DNA of 33,193 nt from Oscillospiraceae bacterium (GTDB taxonomy: Bacteria > Bacillota > Clostridia > Oscillospirales > CAG-272): the NCBI GenBank assembly GCA_015064205.1, contig SVSR01000003.1:1-33193 (forward strand), read 5' to 3'. The notes beneath the pieces are model-generated. The model ran no database searches and was not told the origin of the DNA. It saw only the letters and a list, made by a program, of their open reading frames with translations. Every line of letters begins with the position of its first letter. Positions within the stretch are counted from its first letter, which is position 1. The translations under genes were made by a program, and so were the position numbers. Positions 1 to 7,956 of the stretch are shown here, one piece after another.

Positions 1-348
1 TATTCCCGTATGGCTTCTATGTATGAGAATGAACAAAGGGAGCTTATCGAAACAATATCCAAAAGTGAACAGGAATTGGAAAAGGCAGAGCAACAGAATA
101 TTGATATGCGACTTCTGTTAAAAACTTTGAGAGAGCTAACCGATTTTCGAGAGCTTACCCCAACAATAGTTAATTCTCTGATACAAAGAATAGAGGTTCA
201 CAACAACGACAAATATGACGGTCATTGTCATGTGAAGGTTGATATTTATTTTACCGCTGTTGGAATGATTGATATTCCTGATGAAAAAGAAATATTGGAT
301 ATAATAAATAAAATCCAAGAAAATCCACAGATGTATAAAGTCGGATAA
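1..348 (+). CDS. Large serine recombinase, C-terminal fragment (DUF4368 type), 5' end outside the window
   Basis: The reading frame is open from the first base (the first codons read Y-S-R before the first Met at 10), so this is the C-terminal end of a longer protein. The visible part has a charged coiled-coil stretch (about residues 5-45) and then a segment with RELTPTIVNSLIQRIEVH followed by a beta strand with VDIYF. That is the DUF4368-like tail found at the C-terminus of large serine recombinases of conjugative and mobilizable elements of Clostridia (TndX/Tn5397 type). The catalytic resolvase domain and the zinc-ribbon recombinase domain would lie upstream. Such genes usually sit at one end of the element they move, so the boundary of an integrated element probably lies in the next few hundred bases. 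The family call rests on this tail alone. Confidence 0.75.
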   Translation, partial: YSRMASMYENEQRELIETISKSEQELEKAEQQNIDMRLLLKTLRELTDFRELTPTIVNSLIQRIEVHNNDKYDGHCHVKVDIYFTAVGMIDIPDEKEILDIINKIQENPQMYKVG

Positions 349-356
349 CAAGGAAA

Positions 357-390
357 ATGGAGTAGTTCCTTGATTTTGGAACTACTCCAT
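357..390. terminator. Hairpin with a 13 bp perfect stem between the recombinase fragment and the methyltransferase gene
   Basis: Arms 357-369 and 378-390 are perfect complements (ATGGAGTAGTTCC and its reverse complement) around an 8-base loop. On the minus strand the stem is followed by TTTTCCTT, so it can end transcripts of the minus-strand gene at 434-1105. On the plus strand an A-run follows, so it is a poor terminator for the recombinase. It could also be an end structure of the mobile element. Confidence 0.5.
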
Positions 391-433
391 AAAAAACTTC
401 CTTATGTGGCTGTCACTAAGCCGTAACTTCTTT

Positions 434-1105
434 TTAATATATGAATGGTATCATCTTATATCTAACACGTTTTTTATATTCCGTATATCCTTCAAGCTCT
501 ATTTCCAAAACCCCTTCTTCGTTTTTTATCCTCAAGGCTATTATAAACGGGTATGCACAAAAAATCAAAAGCGAAAGCGCTGATCCGAGTATAATCGGCA
601 TTGAAATAAACAGAAAGATCGTTGCCGTATACATCGGGTGACGGACTATGCCGTATAATCCCGTGTCAATAACCTTTTGGCCGTTTTGAACTTCTATCGT
701 ACGTGATAGATACGTGTTTTCAACAAGCACTTCTGCATATAAAAGATATGCTATAATGAAAACAGCAACTCCCGCATACGTTATCCACGTGTCAAGGCGC
801 GTTATCGAAAAGCGGAAATCAAGCCCTGCAGCTACAAAGCCGAGAACAAACATTACCGCACTGTATTTTATAACGTTCTGCTGCTGTTTTTCTTTTTCAT
901 CGGCCTTCAGTCTTGATGAGAGTAAAGCAGGATTTTTTATCATCATTACTATTCCCGCAATAAACATCGGAACAAACAATACTCCCATAAGAATCCATGC
1001 ACTTGTATAGTAAAACGTGCCTGCAGGAACAAACAAGAGTGACCCGACAAGAATAACTCCGCAAACAAATTTTATTAAAGCCTGAAAAAATAATTTCAGT
1101 GTCAT
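434..1105 (-). CDS. Isoprenylcysteine carboxyl methyltransferase (ICMT)-family membrane protein
   Basis: This is a 223-residue integral membrane protein with about five hydrophobic segments. The C-terminal half carries the family signature: TGLYGIVRHPMYTA, a hydrophobic pair, then a basic/acidic cytosolic end (RIKNEEGVLEIE and EGYTEYKKRVRYKMIPF). The R-H-P motif with the downstream E-Y-K-K-R stretch marks the S-adenosylmethionine-binding pocket of the ICMT/PEMT superfamily. Bacterial members methylate small molecules or lipids that are mostly unknown, since bacteria lack prenylated CaaX proteins; the substrate here cannot be told. The start ATG at 1105 is preceded by GAGG with 5 bases of spacing. 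The gene follows proA on the same strand but is separated from it by a terminator-like hairpin, so it may be only partly co-transcribed with proline synthesis genes. Confidence 0.82.
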   Translation of the reverse strand: MTLKLFFQALIKFVCGVILVGSLLFVPAGTFYYTSAWILMGVLFVPMFIAGIVMMIKNPALLSSRLKADEKEKQQQNVIKYSAVMFVLGFVAAGLDFRFSITRLDTWITYAGVAVFIIAYLLYAEVLVENTYLSRTIEVQNGQKVIDTGLYGIVRHPMYTATIFLFISMPIILGSALSLLIFCAYPFIIALRIKNEEGVLEIELEGYTEYKKRVRYKMIPFIY

Positions 1106-1116
1106 TTCAACCTCTT

Positions 1117-1144
1117 TGAAAACACCCCCATTTTTAAATGGGGG
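1117..1144 (-). terminator. Terminator-like hairpin downstream of proA
   Basis: On the minus strand CCCCCATTT (1144-1136) pairs with AAATGGGGG (1133-1125), and the stem is followed by TGTTTTC. It lies between the proA stop and the ribosome binding site of the methyltransferase gene. The loop is short and the T-run brief, so partial read-through is plausible. Confidence 0.55.
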
Positions 1145-1149
1145 GGATT

Positions 1150-2400
1150 TTACCTTATATGTCCGTTCCCGTGGATTTTATACTTGATACTCGTAAGGGC
1201 TTCGAGTGCAAACGGTCCGCGAGCATGGAGTTTTTGAGTCGATATGCCTATCTCTGCACCAAACCCAAACTCTTCTCCGTCTGTAAATCTCGTTGACGCG
1301 TTATGATATACAGCCGCAGAATTGATTTTATTTAAAAACTCCTCAGCCGCAGATGCATCTTCTGTAATTATCGCCTCGCTATGCCCTGTACTGTATGCGT
1401 TTATATGCTCAATTGCCTCTTTTATACCGTCGACTACGTATATACTCATAATATAGTCGTTATACTCGCGCGTAAGGTCGTCTTCGCCTGCAGGTGTCGT
1501 GCTAATGATCTTACATGCATGCTCGTCTCCGCGAAGCTCTACGTTATGCTTTCCCAGCGCCTGTGCCGCTAAAGGTAAAAACTTCTCTGCAACACTTGCA
1601 TGCACGATAAGCTTTTCTGCCGCGTTGCAAACGGACGGACGGCTTACCTTAGCGTTTACAAGTATATTAAGCGCCTTATCAAAATCAGCATCCTTATCAA
1701 CATATATGTGACAGTTACCCGCACCCGTTTCAATAACGGGAACGCTCGCATTTTCAACAACGGCGCTTATCAGTCCCTTTCCTCCGCGCGGAATAAGCAC
1801 GTCAATATATCCGTTAAGCCTCATCAGTGTATTCGAGCCTTCTCTTGACGTGTCGTGAACAAGGCTGACAAGCTCTTTATCAAGCCCTGCATCCTCAAGT
1901 GCCGCGCGAAGCACATCTTCGAGCGCGAGGTTAGTGTTATACGCTTCCTTGCCGCCGCGAAGGATCGCCGCATTACCGCTTTTTATGCAAATAGCGGCAA
2001 CGTCAACTGTTACATTAGGACGCGCTTCATATATAACACCAACGTTTCCGAGCGGAACGCTGACGCGCTCTATAACGAGTCCGTTAGGACGAGTCCAGCT
2101 TTCGCTTTTGTTAAGCGGATCATCAATAGCTTTAAGCTTGCGCACAGACGCGGCAAGCTTTTCTATACGCTCCTCGTTTAGCATGAGTCTGTCGCACATC
2201 GCTCTTGAAATGCCGTTTTTCTCTGCTTCATCAATATCACGCCTATTCGCTTCTATTATACAGTCTGCTCTCTCAACTATCGCTTCTGCAATAGCTTCAA
2301 GCGCATTATTCCTCATCTCGTCACTTGCAAGTGCAAGCTTTGCCTGCGCCGCTTTAGCCTTTGCGCAAAGATCCGTGAGATATTCTCTGATATTTTCCAT
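1150..2400 (-). CDS. proA: Gamma-glutamyl phosphate reductase (glutamate-5-semialdehyde dehydrogenase)
   Basis: This cytoplasmic enzyme uses NADPH to reduce gamma-glutamyl phosphate to glutamate-5-semialdehyde, the second step of proline synthesis. The 416 residues match the family's usual length. Recognisable blocks are the early helical segment, the nucleotide-binding stretch VSVPLGNVGVIYEARPN, GGKEAYNTN, IPRGGKGLI, the ETGAGNCHIYVD motif, and SRPSVCNAAEKLIVH, which holds the cysteine that forms the thioester in this aldehyde-dehydrogenase fold. The C-terminus has GFGAEIGISTQKLHARGP, also diagnostic. The ATG at 2400 has AAGGAAG 6 bases upstream. The gene begins 11 bases after proB ends, so the two form a proBA operon driven by the promoter at 3248-3276. 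Confidence 0.97.
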   Translation of the reverse strand: MENIREYLTDLCAKAKAAQAKLALASDEMRNNALEAIAEAIVERADCIIEANRRDIDEAEKNGISRAMCDRLMLNEERIEKLAASVRKLKAIDDPLNKSESWTRPNGLVIERVSVPLGNVGVIYEARPNVTVDVAAICIKSGNAAILRGGKEAYNTNLALEDVLRAALEDAGLDKELVSLVHDTSREGSNTLMRLNGYIDVLIPRGGKGLISAVVENASVPVIETGAGNCHIYVDKDADFDKALNILVNAKVSRPSVCNAAEKLIVHASVAEKFLPLAAQALGKHNVELRGDEHACKIISTTPAGEDDLTREYNDYIMSIYVVDGIKEAIEHINAYSTGHSEAIITEDASAAEEFLNKINSAAVYHNASTRFTDGEEFGFGAEIGISTQKLHARGPFALEALTSIKYKIHGNGHIR

Positions 2401-2411
2401 AAGAATCTTCC

Positions 2412-3212
2412 TTATTTGCTTTGTGCATCAAAGTATGTACCGTCAAGTTCTGCGTTAAACAGTATATCGTAAAGCACCTTAGGTTCTTTACCGTTTGTTA
2501 TAAGCATCGGTATACCCATATCTGTAACTATTCTTGCGGCTTCAAGCTTTGCCTGCATTCCGCCCGTTCCGCGCGCTGTACCAGCCGGTCCTGCATACGA
2601 TACAATTCTATCGTCTATCTTATCAACAAAACGTATGAGAGCGGCGTCTTCAAAATCTCTCGGATTTTTAGTGTAAAGTCCGTTTATATCAGAAAGATTT
2701 ATAAGAAGGTCGGCACCGCACAAAAGTGCAACGTATGCAGAAAGAATGTCGTTTCCGCCAAATGCAATACCCTCGTATGAAACGGTGTCGTTTTCATTTA
2801 CGATCGGTATACAGTGAAGTTTAAAGAGTGCGCCAAACGTGTTTTCTGCATTGTGACGTTGTTCTTCGTTATCCCATACGTTACGGTTAAGAAGCACCTG
2901 AGCAACAGTACAGCCGAATTCTGCAAAAAATTTTCCGTACATATTCATAAGCTCGCACTGACCCACAGCTGCTACTGCCTGCTTGCCCTCGCGGGTATCA
3001 GGACGCTGTTTCAACCCAAGTTTGGATACACCCGCACTTTGCGCTCCCGAGCTAACGAGCACTATTTCGCGCCCGCTGTTTACAAGGTCGCTTACAACCT
3101 GAGCAAGAGTTTCAAGCCTTCTTAAATTAAGAAAGCCGTTATCATACGTAAGAGTTGACGTTCCTACCTTTATTATAATCCTCTTTGCCTCTTTAAGCTT
3201 CTGTATTTCCAT
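2412..3212 (-). CDS. proB: Glutamate 5-kinase (short form, no PUA domain)
   Basis: The enzyme phosphorylates the gamma-carboxyl of glutamate with ATP, the first and usually proline-inhibited step of proline synthesis. The sequence is a single amino-acid-kinase fold: IIIKVGTSTLTY at the N-terminus (phosphate-binding loop), VSSGAQSAG, IVNENDTVSYE, FGGNDILSAYVA, LINLSDINGLY and GTGGMQAKLEAA (nucleotide and lysine motifs). With 266 residues it stops after the kinase domain and lacks the C-terminal PUA domain of the E. coli type enzyme; kinase-only forms are known in Bacillota. I chose the ATG at 3212. An in-frame TTG at 3233 lies only about 8 bases from the predicted transcription start, whereas GAAAGG precedes the ATG by about 12 bases. 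Confidence 0.95.
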   Translation of the reverse strand: MEIQKLKEAKRIIIKVGTSTLTYDNGFLNLRRLETLAQVVSDLVNSGREIVLVSSGAQSAGVSKLGLKQRPDTREGKQAVAAVGQCELMNMYGKFFAEFGCTVAQVLLNRNVWDNEEQRHNAENTFGALFKLHCIPIVNENDTVSYEGIAFGGNDILSAYVALLCGADLLINLSDINGLYTKNPRDFEDAALIRFVDKIDDRIVSYAGPAGTARGTGGMQAKLEAARIVTDMGIPMLITNGKEPKVLYDILFNAELDGTYFDAQSK

Positions 3213-3247
3213 AACCTTTTTGTAGCCTTTCAAATATCTTTCTTAAC

Positions 3248-3276
3248 ATTTTAACACTATTATAAAAAAATGTCAA
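3248..3276 (-). promoter_or_regulatory. Sigma-A type promoter of proBA
   Basis: Reading the minus strand, -35 is TTGACA (3276-3271) and -10 is TAAAAT (3253-3248), 17 bp apart. It lies just after the rpsT terminator T-run and 36 bases from the proB ATG, leaving a short leader with no room for a riboswitch. Confidence 0.85.
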
Positions 3277-3290
3277 TAAAAACAATTAAA

Positions 3291-3324
3291 ACAAAAAGAA
3301 AAGTCACGGCAATAGCCGTGACTT
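3291..3324 (-). terminator. rpsT: Intrinsic terminator of rpsT
   Basis: On the minus strand a perfect 10 bp stem (3324-3315 with 3310-3301; AAGTCACGGC type arms) and a 4-base loop are followed by TTCTTTTTGTTTT. It lies 16 bases after the rpsT stop and separates rpsT from the proBA promoter. Confidence 0.9.
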
Positions 3325-3340
3325 GTTTCTTTTCAAAATC

Positions 3341-3604
3341 TTACGCAAGTACGTTCAATTTCTTTGCAAAGCTACTCTTCTTTCTTGCAGCTGTATTCTT
3401 ATGGATGATATTCTTTGCAACAGCCTTGTCAATCTTCTTGACTGCATCCTTATACGTTTCTGCTGCGAGAGCCTTATCTCCTGCTTCTATTGCTGCGTCG
3501 TACTTCTTTAAAGCAGTCTTGAGCGATGTCTTAAACATCTTGTTCTGCATTGTTTTAGTTGCTGTAACGAGTACACGCTTCTTAGCTGACTTAATGTTCG
3601 GCAA
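3341..3604 (-). CDS. rpsT: 30S ribosomal protein S20
   Basis: S20 binds 16S rRNA early in small-subunit assembly. The protein is short, Lys/Ala rich and helical, beginning PNIKSAKKRVLV and containing NKMFKTSLKTALKK, the usual S20 pattern. I place the start at the TTG at 3604, not at the upstream in-frame ATG at 3622. A strong Shine-Dalgarno sequence (GGGAGGTGA) sits directly before this TTG and would be inside the coding region if the ATG were used. The TTG start gives 87 residues beginning M-P-N-I-K-S-A-K-K, the normal length and start for the family. It is a single-gene unit with its own promoter and terminator, transcribed divergently from rpoB. A non-ATG start in rpsT also occurs in other bacteria, where it is tied to autogenous control. 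Confidence 0.96.
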   Translation of the reverse strand: MPNIKSAKKRVLVTATKTMQNKMFKTSLKTALKKYDAAIEAGDKALAAETYKDAVKKIDKAVAKNIIHKNTAARKKSSFAKKLNVLA

Positions 3605-3686
3605 ACCGTTCACCTCCCTCATACCTTATGTGCTATCTGATTCCCATAGGGTACACTTTTCCTATGAAATGCCATTACATTCATAT

Positions 3687-3715
3687 ATAATATCACAAAC
3701 AATTTGAAATTTCAA
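3687..3715 (-). promoter_or_regulatory. Promoter of rpsT
   Basis: On the minus strand, -35 is TTGAAA (3715-3710) and -10 is TATTAT (3692-3687), with a 17 bp spacer. It leaves a leader of about 75 bases before the TTG start. Confidence 0.75.
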
Positions 3716-3816
3716 GTGTTTTTTAGCATTTTTTTATTTTTTTTGCACTATGCATCACTTTTACAGCTTTTTTATATATATTTTAGAAAAATCATTTAAA
3801 AATTCCAAAATATCTC

Positions 3817-3845
3817 TTGACAAGTCACTTTAACTGTGCTAAAAT
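3817..3845 (+). promoter_or_regulatory. Main promoter of rpoBC
   Basis: TTGACA at 3817-3822 and TAAAAT at 3840-3845 are separated by 17 bp, near the sigma-A consensus. The predicted start of transcription is near 3852, giving rpoB a leader of about 165 bases. A possible second -10 (TATAAT, 3948-3953) has no good -35. Confidence 0.82.
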
Positions 3846-4017
3846 ATTATACTGCATTATAATCGCTAAATATGTTTATTTTTCGGGACACATATAAAAC
3901 AAAAGTTAACGAAAATAAACCGGCGACGGTGTTTATTTCCTTATTTATATAATAGCACAAAAGCTGTCGCTTGTAAATATGAAAGCAAAAATTTGTTGAA
4001 ACGGAGTGATTTTATTT
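3846..4017 (+). promoter_or_regulatory. Long 5' leader of rpoB with a GNRA-capped hairpin
   Basis: The AT-rich leader contains one clear structure. AAATAAA (3913-3919) pairs with TTTATTT (3932-3938), and inside it CCG (3920-3922) pairs with CGG (3927-3929) across a GCGA tetraloop, leaving a 2-base bulge. No T-run follows, so it does not look like a terminator. The Shine-Dalgarno GGAG at 4003-4006 lies 11 bases from the ATG. I recognise no described leader family here; a role in controlling polymerase synthesis is inference. Together with the rpsT promoter this accounts for the gene-free stretch 3605-4017. Confidence 0.4.
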
Positions 4018-7000
4018 ATGGTCAAGCCCCACGAGCAAAAACTCGGCAGAAATACCCGTATGAGTTTCTCCAAAATTGGCGAGACTCTTGAAATGCCGAA
4101 TCTTATCGAGGTGCAAAAAGAATCTTATAGATGGTTCCTCGAAGAGGGTTTGACGGAGGTTCTTCACGATGTATCTCCTATCGTTGACTATTCGGGTAAT
4201 CTTGTAATCGAATTTATTGACTACACTATTGATGAAACGCCCAAATATCCGGTAGAGGAATGTAAAGAGCGCGACGCTAACTACGCCGCTCCTCTTCGTG
4301 TAACCGTTCGTCTTACCAACAAGGTCACCGGTGAAGTTAAGGAATCTCCTATCTACATGGGCGACTTCCCTCTCATGACCGACAACGGAACATTTATCAT
4401 CAACGGTGCTGAGCGCGTTATCGTTTCACAGATCGTTCGTTCTCCCGGTATATACTACGGAACCGAAAACGATCCTAAAACGCAGAAGCCCGTTTATACA
4501 GCAACAGTCATTCCGTACAGAGGCGCATGGCTCGAATATGAGACAGACGCCAATAACGTTTTCTACGTAAGAATAGACAAGAACAGAAAAATTCCGATAA
4601 CTGTCCTCATCCGTGCTCTCGGTGTTGAAAGCGACGCTGATATTATCGAGATGTTCGGAGGCGACCCCAAGATCCGAGCTACTTTTGAAAAGGATACTAT
4701 TCCTGCAGAAGCTGAGCGTGTAAACGGCTCACTCGGTGAAGAAGCGCTCAAGGAAATTTATAAGAAGCTGCGCCCCGGAGAACCTCCGAACGTTGAAAGC
4801 GCGCAGACTCTTATAAACAACATGTTTTTTGATCCCAAAAAGTACGACCTTTATCCTGTCGGACGTTATAAGTTTGATAAAAAGCTTGCAATAAGCCACA
4901 GATGTGAGGGTCAGACTCTCTCTCGCGACGTATTCAGCCAGACAACAGGCGAACTTCTCTATTCTGCAGGCGAATATATCACTCACGATATGGCGCAGAA
5001 TATCGAAATGAACGCTGTAAACGAAGTTTACGTAAAGCTTCCCGACGGTGAAAATGCAGAAGAGATCAAGATCTTCTCAAACCTTACCGTATATCCCGAA
5101 TCCATTCTCGGATTTGATCTCAAGGACTGCGGCATTGCAGAAAAGGTAAGAGTCAGCGTTCTTAACGACATTATAGAAGCATGCGAAGGCGATGTTGATG
5201 CTATAAAGGCTATGGCTCGCGAAAAGGCAGCTGAGCTTGCTCCCAAGCATATCACAAGAGACGATATCTTCTCGTCTATCAACTATCTCATTTGCTTATC
5301 ACACGGTATTGACGTATGCGATGATATTGACCATCTCGGAAACCGCCGTCTGCGTTCCGTCGGAGAACTTCTCCAAAACCACGTACGTATCGGTTTTGCA
5401 CGTATGGACAAGAACATTAAGGAGCGCATGAACATCAACGACGCTGATTCGCTCACTCCTCAGGCACTTATAAATATCAGACCGGTAGTAACCGCTATAC
5501 GCGAATTCTTTGGTTCTAACCCACTTTCACAGTTTATGGATCAGAACAACCCTCTTGCCGAGCTTACTCACAAGAGACGTCTTTCTGCTCTCGGTCCGGG
5601 CGGTCTTTCACGTGACCGTGCATCTTTCGAAGTGCGTGACGTTCACTATACTCACTACGGAAGAATGTGCCCTATCGAGACTCCTGAAGGACCTAACATC
5701 GGCCTTATCTCGTATCTCTCGACATACGCAAGAATTTCACAGTACGGCTTTATTGAAGCCCCCTACCGTAAAATAGATAAAGAAACCGGCACAGTTACAA
5801 ACGAAATCGTTTATATGACTGCCGATATAGAAGACAACTATACTGTTGCTCAGGCAAACGAGCCTCTTACAGAAGACAACAAATTTGCAAACCGCCGCGT
5901 ATCCGCAAGATGCCGCGGTGAGATCCTCGAGGTTGATGCGGATGTTCCCGATTATATGGACGTATCTCCTAAGATGGTTGTATCTGTTGCAACGGCTATG
6001 ATTCCCTTCCTTGAAAACGATGACAACTCCCGTGCGCTTATGGGTTCAAACATGCAGAAGCAGGCAGTGCCGCTTATGGTTAACGAATCTCCTATCGTTG
6101 CAACGGGTATGGAATACAAGGCGTGCGTAGACAGCGGCGTTGTTGTAACCGCAAAGAACGCCGGTATTGTTGAAAAGGTTTGTGCTGATGAAATCATCAT
6201 CCGTACAGATTCAGGCAAGAAGGACACTTATCGTCTTATCAAATTCAAGAGATCAAACCAGGGTACCTGCCTTAACCAACGTCCCATTGTAAACGTTGGC
6301 GAAAGAATTGAAGCAGGCGAGGTTATTGCAGACGGTCCCGCAACGTCAAACGGCGAAATCTCGCTTGGTAAGAATGCTCTTATCGGATTTATGACCTGGG
6401 AAGGTTATAACTACGAGGACGCCGTTCTTCTCAATGAAAGACTTGTAAGAGATGACGTTTATACGTCTATCCATATTGAAGAATATACGCAAGAAGCAAG
6501 AGATACAAAGCTCGGGCCGGAAGAAATCACCCGTGAAATACAGAACGTTGGTGAGGACGCACTTAAAGACCTCACTCCCGAAGGTATTATCAGAAAGGGT
6601 ACAGAGGTAAGAGCAGGCGATATTCTCGTTGGTAAGGTTTCTCCTAAGGGTGAAACCGAGCTTACTCCAGAAGAAAGACTTCTTCGTGCTATTTTCGGTG
6701 AAAAGACGCGCGAAGTACGCGACAATTCGCTCAGACTTCCTCACGGCGAATCAGGTATCGTAGTTGACGTAAAGGTATTTTCACGCGAAAACGGCGACGA
6801 ACTTGCTCCCGGAGTCAGCAAAGTTGTTCGTGTTTACGTTGCGCAGAAGCGTAAGATCTCCGTTGGTGACAAAATGGCAGGACGTCACGGTAACAAGGGT
6901 GTCGTTTCGCGCATCCTTCCTCCTGAAGACATGCCCTTCCTCGCTGACGGTACGCCTCTTGACATCGTACTCAACCCGATGGGCGTTCCTTCACGTATGA

Positions 7001-7932
7001 ACATCGGTCAGGTGCTTGAAGTTCACCTCGGTATCGCGGCAAGAGAGCTTGGCTGGAAGATAATGACTCCCGTATTCGACGGCGCAAATGAGCGCGACAT
7101 TATCGAATGCATGAGAATGGCGGGATACTACCGCGATATTCTCCCCGGCGAAAACGTTGACGGTAAGGCACTCTTTATAGAAGGCTTTGATCCTGAAACA
7201 GGCAAAAAGACTCTTGAGCGTCTTGATCCCTCTGTGACCAAAGACACAGCAGAATATAAATCCCACCTTGCAGACGGAAGTCTTAAGGTAATAGACGGTA
7301 AGAAGATACTTTACGATGGCAGAACAGGTGAACCTTTTGACAACCCTGTTACAGTCGGTATCATGTATTACCTCAAGCTTCATCACCTCGTTGACGACAA
7401 GATCCACGCACGTTCTACGGGTCCTTACTCTCTCGTTACACAACAGCCTCTCGGCGGTAAAGCGCAGTTTGGCGGACAGCGTTTCGGAGAAATGGAAGTA
7501 TGGGCTCTTGAAGCATACGGCGCTGCATACACTCTTCAGGAGATACTTACTGTTAAGAGTGACGACGTTACAGGCCGTGTAAAGACATACGAAGCTATTG
7601 TAAAGGGTCAGAACATTCCTACCCCGGGTGTTCCCGAATCCTTCAAGGTTCTCGTCAAGGAGCTTCAGTCGCTTGCACTTGATATCCGTGTTCTCGATCA
7701 CGCGGGTAACGAAATTGAGCTTTCAACAATAGGCGAAGACGATTCAAACGATATTCCTTCCATGATCAACGTTGCCGACATCGGCGAAACGATCAAGGAT
7801 GAGGAAGACTTTGAAGTAGCAGGATATGTTACAAAGGATTCAGACGGCGAGGACGAAATAAGCGAGCTCATGGGCAGCTTTGAGGATGACTCGTTTGAAG
7901 AAGATTTCAACGACAGTTATGATGAAAACTAA
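4018..7932 (+). CDS. rpoB: DNA-directed RNA polymerase subunit beta
   Basis: The 1304-residue protein is the second largest subunit of the core RNA polymerase. Visible landmarks in order are the N-terminal [19 protein letters not shown] (protrusion/lobe), the rifampicin pocket around residues 495-535 with [19 protein letters not shown] then [31 protein letters not shown], the catalytic-side [15 protein letters not shown], and near the C-terminus [19 protein letters not shown] and [19 protein letters not shown]. The Asp, His and Ser positions most often changed in rifampicin-resistant strains have the sensitive-type residues. The C-terminus ends in a long acidic tail. I use the ATG at 4018 (MVKPHEQ, as in relatives, with GGAG upstream) rather than an in-frame GTG at 4006. 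The gene is 24 bases ahead of rpoC. No rplJ-rplL lies upstream, unlike the usual Bacillota order; the divergent neighbour is rpsT. Confidence 0.99.
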   Translation: MVKPHEQKLGRNTRMSFSKIGETLEMPNLIEVQKESYRWFLEEGLTEVLHDVSPIVDYSGNLVIEFIDYTIDETPKYPVEECKERDANYAAPLRVTVRLTNKVTGEVKESPIYMGDFPLMTDNGTFIINGAERVIVSQIVRSPGIYYGTENDPKTQKPVYTATVIPYRGAWLEYETDANNVFYVRIDKNRKIPITVLIRALGVESDADIIEMFGGDPKIRATFEKDTIPAEAERVNGSLGEEALKEIYKKLRPGEPPNVESAQTLINNMFFDPKKYDLYPVGRYKFDKKLAISHRCEGQTLSRDVFSQTTGELLYSAGEYITHDMAQNIEMNAVNEVYVKLPDGENAEEIKIFSNLTVYPESILGFDLKDCGIAEKVRVSVLNDIIEACEGDVDAIKAMAREKAAELAPKHITRDDIFSSINYLICLSHGIDVCDDIDHLGNRRLRSVGELLQNHVRIGFARMDKNIKERMNINDADSLTPQALINIRPVVTAIREFFGSNPLSQFMDQNNPLAELTHKRRLSALGPGGLSRDRASFEVRDVHYTHYGRMCPIETPEGPNIGLISYLSTYARISQYGFIEAPYRKIDKETGTVTNEIVYMTADIEDNYTVAQANEPLTEDNKFANRRVSARCRGEILEVDADVPDYMDVSPKMVVSVATAMIPFLENDDNSRALMGSNMQKQAVPLMVNESPIVATGMEYKACVDSGVVVTAKNAGIVEKVCADEIIIRTDSGKKDTYRLIKFKRSNQGTCLNQRPIVNVGERIEAGEVIADGPATSNGEISLGKNALIGFMTWEGYNYEDAVLLNERLVRDDVYTSIHIEEYTQEARDTKLGPEEITREIQNVGEDALKDLTPEGIIRKGTEVRAGDILVGKVSPKGETELTPEERLLRAIFGEKTREVRDNSLRLPHGESGIVVDVKVFSRENGDELAPGVSKVVRVYVAQKRKISVGDKMAGRHGNKGVVSRILPPEDMPFLADGTPLDIVLNPMGVPSRMNIGQVLEVHLGIAARELGWKIMTPVFDGANERDIIECMRMAGYYRDILPGENVDGKALFIEGFDPETGKKTLERLDPSVTKDTAEYKSHLADGSLKVIDGKKILYDGRTGEPFDNPVTVGIMYYLKLHHLVDDKIHARSTGPYSLVTQQPLGGKAQFGGQRFGEMEVWALEAYGAAYTLQEILTVKSDDVTGRVKTYEAIVKGQNIPTPGVPESFKVLVKELQSLALDIRVLDHAGNEIELSTIGEDDSNDIPSMINVADIGETIKDEEDFEVAGYVTKDSDGEDEISELMGSFEDDSFEEDFNDSYDEN

Positions 7933-7956
7933 TCGGTGAAGGAGCGTAATCATTTA

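Noticed and set aside
3605..3622. Upstream ATG start for rpsT
   Set aside because: It would place the strong GGGAGGTGA site inside the gene; the TTG at 3604 gives the usual S20 N-terminus.
4006..4017. Upstream GTG start for rpoB
   Set aside because: It overlaps the ribosome binding site, and homologues start at MVKP.
6991..7701. Long minus-strand open frame (236 codons) inside rpoB
   Set aside because: It is antisense to a highly conserved region of rpoB, has no ribosome binding site or recognisable domain, and reflects codon bias of the sense gene.
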